Source: Chlamydiota bacterium (lineage in GTDB: Bacteria; Chlamydiota; Chlamydiia; Chlamydiales; VGMA01). Taken from it: a DNA stretch of 34,495 nucleotides. The DNA lies in NCBI GenBank assembly GCA_016866575.1, contig VGMA01000004.1:1-34495 (forward strand), given 5' to 3'. A program made the position numbers and the translations under genes. The notes beneath the pieces were generated by a model. It saw nothing but the letters and a program-made list of their open reading frames with translations. It was not told the origin of the DNA and made no database searches. Positions 32,001 through 34,495 of this stretch are shown here, piece by piece (within the stretch, counting starts at the first letter, position 1; each line of letters starts with the position of its first letter).

Positions 32001-32989
32001 TCTCTAAGATGATAGAATACATTGTAGAAAGCAAATCAAGCCAACAATCAGAGCTCTTTGATATTGAAAAACTAACCCATTTTCTCACAACAGCGAATCT
32101 ATACTGGCATCCTAATAAAAGCACAACACTCTTCTTGGAAAGATACAAACTCTATCCATACACCATAGAAGATCTTCAGCTTCTTATCAAAAAAGCAAGT
32201 ATGATGCCCATTTCTTCTCTTTCAACTTTAATTTCTAGTGCTTTGAGCGTCTATATAAGTGAAGAAATTAGCCAAGGTGTAGACATTGAAACCATAAAAC
32301 AATCTCTGTCAGAACTTGAAAGCTTTACGACGGTCATAAACGCACTAGCTTTGAAACTTGAATTCACAAACATCTCAGCTACAGATCTTTTAAGCCTGTC
32401 TACCCTTTTTCCTCGAGTTGTTTCCTTAGACATCAGCTACTCTCCTATCAATGCATTGCCGCTTGTTTTTCCAAAAACATTACAAAATTTGAATATTTCA
32501 TATACTGAGATTACTTCAATCCCTTCAGGCTTTGAAGAACTACGCTCTTTTAAGGCGATACAAACACCAAATTTGACCAACATTAGCGGACTTCACCACT
32601 CAAAAAAATTAGAAACCCTTCAAATCATCACCGATTCTTTTGCAGCCTTTCCGCCGCCGCATATGCTAACACAAAGATGGCGAAATTTAGCAGAAACTTT
32701 AAGTGTAGATGATCTTATGCTATATCTTCGTTTAACACCAATAGGAGCGCCTAACATCGATCTTTGGATCCACTTCCTTGCATCACAGGATGTATCGATT
32801 GCCACCTTGCTCACAATTTTAGATCAAGCTCCCCTCTTAAAAATGCAAGTAGCAAAAAAAGTTCTCCAATCTGCTGTAGAAGCTTTCATAGGGAAATATT
32901 TCTCTTTAGGAAAAAGCCTACAAGAAATAGAGCAAACTCTACACAAAATCCCTAATTTCACTAAAGCTGCTGAACTTTACAGCCTTTAA
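29045..32989 (+). CDS. Very large LRR-containing helical protein (candidate effector)
   Basis: The 1314-residue product has no signal peptide. The start is TTG at 29045, supported by AAAGG seven bases upstream and no nearby ATG. Two leucine-rich islands, at about 457-535 and 1115-1195, share one plan: LFP-x4-LDIS-x-(T/S), LP, LQ-x-L-x-IS-x-TEI, then a closing L-x-(D/N)-(L/I)-SG. The rest is helical. Three segments (about 353-397, 1056-1107 and 1270-1314) share a pattern of A(I/L/V)ExY/F followed by a short turn and xxEIxxxLxxhxxF, and a fourth lies near 262-290. The two LRR islands stand about 658 residues apart, close to half the length, so the gene may be an old internal duplication. Absence of a signal peptide, large size and LRRs fit a type III secretion effector, but that is an inference. 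Confidence 0.75.
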   Translation: MAISSIADRSNYLASIGLNTENREKTYAHAKEFFSGACRHSERFWQNRTISVINNELVVKNHQFAYPVDISLLVQQILNFEELSFEQKCALMAPVALLASKKNLSTPLPAISFTPILFSGQEQNAMNLSYEFSRKSPFLFSMLSSPLLEAKQYSLDQKFKLYLPKGISRNSFLNYIAFSCSQKEQKDNLRQTISFYNLFSYLQLAEYFLIQSDKEDLLETFKERIKEQIQHSDLLINILQKILESKNLFSEETENFLLFTVLERGFALTDVNDFCYKISTILGFEEYLKEKGIPLENIYQNLLIIFGFQQASEEEIIDALIGTRTFSKHLSSISLELESDDFIRIIERSASLETDAEASIFKEAIESYVEASFHENIDLDEIIDYLNVFSESIKKVIDRVFVSKMINTFIRKTSEKNGSIHELIQKLSSCAWLKLAHEYPLILMAFETEINDDDLENLSHLFPKIEYLDISNTEISKLPEKWHHSLQSLIISNTEIVKLSDPLPNLCYFVANGTDQLTDLSGVFASNHLLFCECSSSLEDNSERKTLEMITSLRKLHWDFSSKEKIFFELQRSFKEGLGKNNVGISLNYGVAEIVRLEEASPINLVLKLIEMALESDEISLFDKFDFIDLAEKFYKNLDRPIVEFSKTFSAEIEGQQVNIPWSLCLKHKFWQSFILQNSLYDIFEISANDINIFCSLYLNINSDQNWLSHLKNLSLEHLASVFKVANELCDQEYTNKIITHYVANFSSSKQIEKIVDRLDLPNDLILRMIRAYYSLSLQDGYPKDSIQKTIPEKVLEFLKIQRSQIVLPTGTNTLTCIIANLKACELLFNDEEIASTIYKTLPKTIHAKDFAILLQESASLKEATQNELLFAALNQISITEPTERFVIDELSSIPNIPSWVIIAAKLSVKHRISRWSLSYFSEKIKQIIQNKAEFPLAIFHSLLFSIIQDYVLVAKNGRKSSHEIEDYLRPIDQLRSIFKEQNITISKMIEYIVESKSSQQSELFDIEKLTHFLTTANLYWHPNKSTTLFLERYKLYPYTIEDLQLLIKKASMMPISSLSTLISSALSVYISEEISQGVDIETIKQSLSELESFTTVINALALKLEFTNISATDLLSLSTLFPRVVSLDISYSPINALPLVFPKTLQNLNISYTEITSIPSGFEELRSFKAIQTPNLTNISGLHHSKKLETLQIITDSFAAFPPPHMLTQRWRNLAETLSVDDLMLYLRLTPIGAPNIDLWIHFLASQDVSIATLLTILDQAPLLKMQVAKKVLQSAVEAFIGKYFSLGKSLQEIEQTLHKIPNFTKAAELYSL

Positions 32990-32997
32990 CGACAAAA

Positions 32998-33036
32998 GCC
33001 GATCAAAATACCCTAAAAGCATCTACTTTGATCGGC
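32998..33036. terminator. Hairpin after the LRR gene
   Basis: GCCGATCAAA (32998-33007) pairs perfectly with TTTGATCGGC (33027-33036) around a 19-base loop. On the minus strand the second arm is followed by TTTTGTC, so it fits a terminator for the gene at 33075. On the plus strand the T-tract is poor, but the hairpin lies 9 bases after the LRR stop. Confidence 0.65.
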
Positions 33037-33074
33037 TACAAAACAAAACTTCTTCGATTTACATCTCTACATTC

Positions 33075-33288
33075 TTACAAGCTCAGGAACGTATCAAGAA
33101 CGCTGTTAAGTATTCTAAATATGATGAAGAGTATGAGCAAAAAAAACGTAGACACTAGATAGCGAAACCACTTGCTCTTCGGTTTTTGCAACTCATTTAA
33201 AAGGCTCTGATGGAAGTCGCCAAACAAAAAAAGTAGCAAGATAAATAAAATAGCGTAAAGAAACTTCCAAATGAGTACATCTTGATTC
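33075..33288 (+). repeat. Direct repeat, copy 1
   Basis: This 214-base segment recurs at 34282-34495 (offset 1207). I see only four base differences, two of which change a residue (Asn/Gly by two bases and Phe/Ser) while one is silent. The repeat starts exactly at the stop codon of the small membrane gene and continues at least to its start codon, so the copied unit covers the gene. The right copy runs out of the window. Confidence 0.9.
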
Positions 33289-33290
33289 AT
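33075..33290 (-). CDS. Small two-helix membrane protein (copy 1 of a duplicated gene)
   Basis: The 71-residue product has a hydrophobic stretch at about 7-24 (LIWKFLYAILFILLLFLFG), a polar loop with LLNELQKPKSKWFRY and a second at about 46-65. A perfect Shine-Dalgarno AGGAGG lies seven bases before the ATG at 33290. A near-identical second copy begins at 34495 and a diverged paralogue lies at 33320-33550; all three share a (L/F)QKP-x-(S/T)K-x-(W/R)-(F/R)RY core. No family is recognised. It may be co-transcribed with the paralogue, 29 bases upstream. Confidence 0.65.
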   Translation of the reverse strand: MNQDVLIWKFLYAILFILLLFLFGDFHQSLLNELQKPKSKWFRYLVSTFFLLILFIIFRILNSVLDTFLSL

Positions 33291-33319
33291 GTTACAACCT
33301 CCTGCTCAGCGCCTAATTT

Positions 33320-33550
33320 CTAATTGAATAGAAGAAAAATACTTTCCTTAATCTTGTCAAAAGCACCATTTAAAAGCCTAAAATAGAAAAATAGTGCCAA
33401 CAAAAAACTTGTAGAAGTTATGTACCTTCTTGTTTTTGTCATCGGCTTTTGGAACATAGTAGCCATATCTCCAAAAAAATTTCCGAACATCAAAGTAAGG
33501 ACGAAAAACCATAAACTTGATATGACTACTGCTAATACTAGCTCATTCAT
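33320..33550 (-). CDS. Small two-helix membrane protein, diverged paralogue
   Basis: The 76-residue product has hydrophobic stretches at about 4-25 and 47-62 with a polar loop between (FGDMATMFQKPMTKTRRYIT). Its loop and second helix align with the copies at 33075 and 34282 (STSFLLALFFYFRLLN versus STFFLLILFIIFRILN). The ATG at 33550 overlaps the stop of the upstream gene (ATGAATGA), so translation is probably coupled. Function unknown. Confidence 0.65.
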   Translation of the reverse strand: MNELVLAVVISSLWFFVLTLMFGNFFGDMATMFQKPMTKTRRYITSTSFLLALFFYFRLLNGAFDKIKESIFLLFN

Positions 33551-34025
33551 CTATTGCCAATTCCTTGTGTAAAGAGGTATTTCTGTCTAAAAATTTGTTG
33601 AAAATATTCCATTCTTCTTTTGTGAGCCATTCCTTCTCCCTTGCATAATCACGAAAATCATTGATTGTTGCACCACCAATCAATTGAATTCCATACCCAA
33701 TCATAGCCATACCTATTTTACGAGTAAAAGGTAAGGAGTATAGAGCAATACCTGTTGTAATAAGAATTGCACCACCTACCCATTCCTCTGGCGTGGCTAA
33801 AGTAGGCAATTTTGAATATCCTAGAAAAGGCGTCTCAAGGATATCTTGTGTAATCGCCTCCAGACGAACTATATCCAATTCTTCATATGAACTGGGGCTC
33901 AAAAAATCAACCCCTCGATTTTCTAAAATAGAGGTCAATATTTCGATATTTTTTTGATCCGATCAATTTTTAGCGAATACTGTTGATCCTGAAATAATAA
34001 AAATAGCTAAATACAATCTGAACAT
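33543..34025 (-). pseudogene. Secreted-protein gene broken by a single in-frame TGA after the signal peptide
   Basis: Read from ATG 34025, the frame gives MFRLYLAIFIISGSTVFAKN, a textbook signal peptide with an A-x-A-like end (VFA), then TGA at 33963-33965, then continues in the same frame for 140 more residues to 33543. A Shine-Dalgarno AAAGGA lies seven bases before the ATG. Without the TGA the product would be about 160 residues, with two hydrophobic segments (EEWVGGAILITTGIALYSLP and GMAMIGYGIQLIGG) and a charged C-terminus. A TTG at 33938 could start a shorter form lacking the signal. Either the gene is newly dead or the TGA is read through. It heads an operon with the two small membrane proteins. 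Confidence 0.65.
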
Positions 34026-34281
34026 CTAAAATTCCTTTTAATCTTGATAATTTTTTCAAACTTCTTAAAAAAAATCAATATATGAAGTAAATAATTAAAT
34101 ATGAATATTTTAAAATTTATTGTTAAATTTTATTGTATCTTTCTATTGCGCCCATGATTTCTAAAATCGCTGCTAAAACTCATTATACTCGTGAATAGTT
34201 ATTCAAAATTGAGAATGAAAGTTCATAGCTTATTCATTGTCAAAGGCACTACTTTGTCACTATCTGATTATCTCAATTTTT
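34026..34281. other. AT-rich intergenic stretch with a long inverted repeat
   Basis: No coding frame is supported here. AAAATTGAGA (34205-34214) and TCTCAATTTT (34271-34280) form a 10-base inverted repeat with 56 bases between. Inside, CAAAG and CTTTG form a small inner stem. The plus-strand right arm runs into TTTTTTT (34277-34283). The structure lies just after the stop of the second copy of the small membrane gene and may end its transcript. Confidence 0.4.
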
Positions 34282-34495
34282 TTACAAGCTCAGGAACGTA
34301 TCAAGAACGCTGCCAAGTATTCTAAATATGATGAAGAGTATGAGCAAAAAAGACGTAGACACTAGATAGCGAAACCACTTGCTTTTCGGTTTTTGCAACT
34401 CATTTAAAAGGCTCTGATGGAAGTCGCCAAACAAAAAAAGTAGCAAGATAAATAAAATAGCGTAAAGAAACTTCCAAATGAGTACATCTTGATTC
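34282..34495 (-). CDS. Second copy of the small two-helix membrane protein (partial)
   Basis: The frame ends with TAA at 34282-34284 and runs to the window edge, which cuts the start codon. The visible 70 residues match copy 1 except for a Phe-to-Ser change (STSFLL instead of STFFLL) and an Asn-to-Gly change (RILGSV instead of RILNSV). The Ser form is also found in the diverged paralogue at 33320, which may reflect gene conversion or the ancestral state. The very low divergence means the duplication is recent, or that conversion keeps the copies alike. Confidence 0.7.
   Translation of the reverse strand, partial: NQDVLIWKFLYAILFILLLFLFGDFHQSLLNELQKPKSKWFRYLVSTSFLLILFIIFRILGSVLDTFLSL

Noticed and set aside
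1..34495. CRISPR array, insertion sequence, prophage or replication origin
   Set aside because: I found no regular direct repeats with spacers, no transposase or integrase, and no iteron or DnaA-box cluster. The only nucleotide-level duplication seen is the 214-base pair at the right end.

Overview
The window looks like a chromosomal segment of an AT-rich member of the Chlamydiae, most likely an amoeba- or arthropod-associated lineage outside the genus Chlamydia. Several things point there: the primary sigma factor closely matches what I recall of chlamydial sigma-66; a slim type II secretion operon encodes only a secretin, one ATPase, one platform protein and two pseudopilins; mreC, class I aminotransferase and rpoD are clustered, with rpsT close by; and there are many secreted or membrane proteins of limited spread. 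I cannot fix the genus from sequence alone.

Layout. 1-868: the tail of an unrecognised gene, then rsmD, ending at a strong bidirectional terminator. 1069-10686 (minus): a tightly packed type II secretion operon running from a single-pass membrane protein through gspD, gspE, gspF, gspG and a second pseudopilin to a secreted protein with 30 MORN-type repeats. 10784-16208: a structured leader, a small membrane protein, mutY with a methyltransferase and a TPR-like membrane protein (minus), then a three-gene plus-strand set of a coiled-coil protein and two tandem CDP-glycerol-phosphotransferase-like paralogues. 16323-18224: a secreted beta-propeller-like protein and a patch of decayed small genes. 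18225-25824: CPBP protease-like protein, mreC, aminotransferase, an antisense tRNA-Ala(GGC), rpoD, a family 2 glycosyltransferase, a CoiA-like protein, a DUF3592-like protein and rpsT. 25873-28912: a TpsB-type outer-membrane transporter divergent from a porin-like barrel. 29045-32989: a 1314-residue protein with leucine-rich repeats. 33075-34495: small membrane-protein paralogues, with a 214-base near-identical duplication and a secreted-protein gene broken by one TGA.

How the parts fit. The T2S operon and the TpsB transporter give two routes to or across the outer membrane. The MORN protein is tied by position to the T2S machine and is a candidate substrate or accessory part. The LRR protein and the glycerophosphotransferase-like pair look like lineage-specific host-interaction or envelope genes. 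The regions 17362-18086 and 33075-34495 are small hot spots of tandem duplication and gene decay.

The observations I rate highest are: the MORN protein inside the T2S operon; Pro instead of Gly at the -1 position of both pseudopilins; the TGA between signal peptide and mature protein at 33963-33965; the two unlisted gene relics in 17362-18086; and a tRNA promoter lying over the start codon of the opposing aminotransferase gene. Function statements are by recognition of motifs, without database searches.
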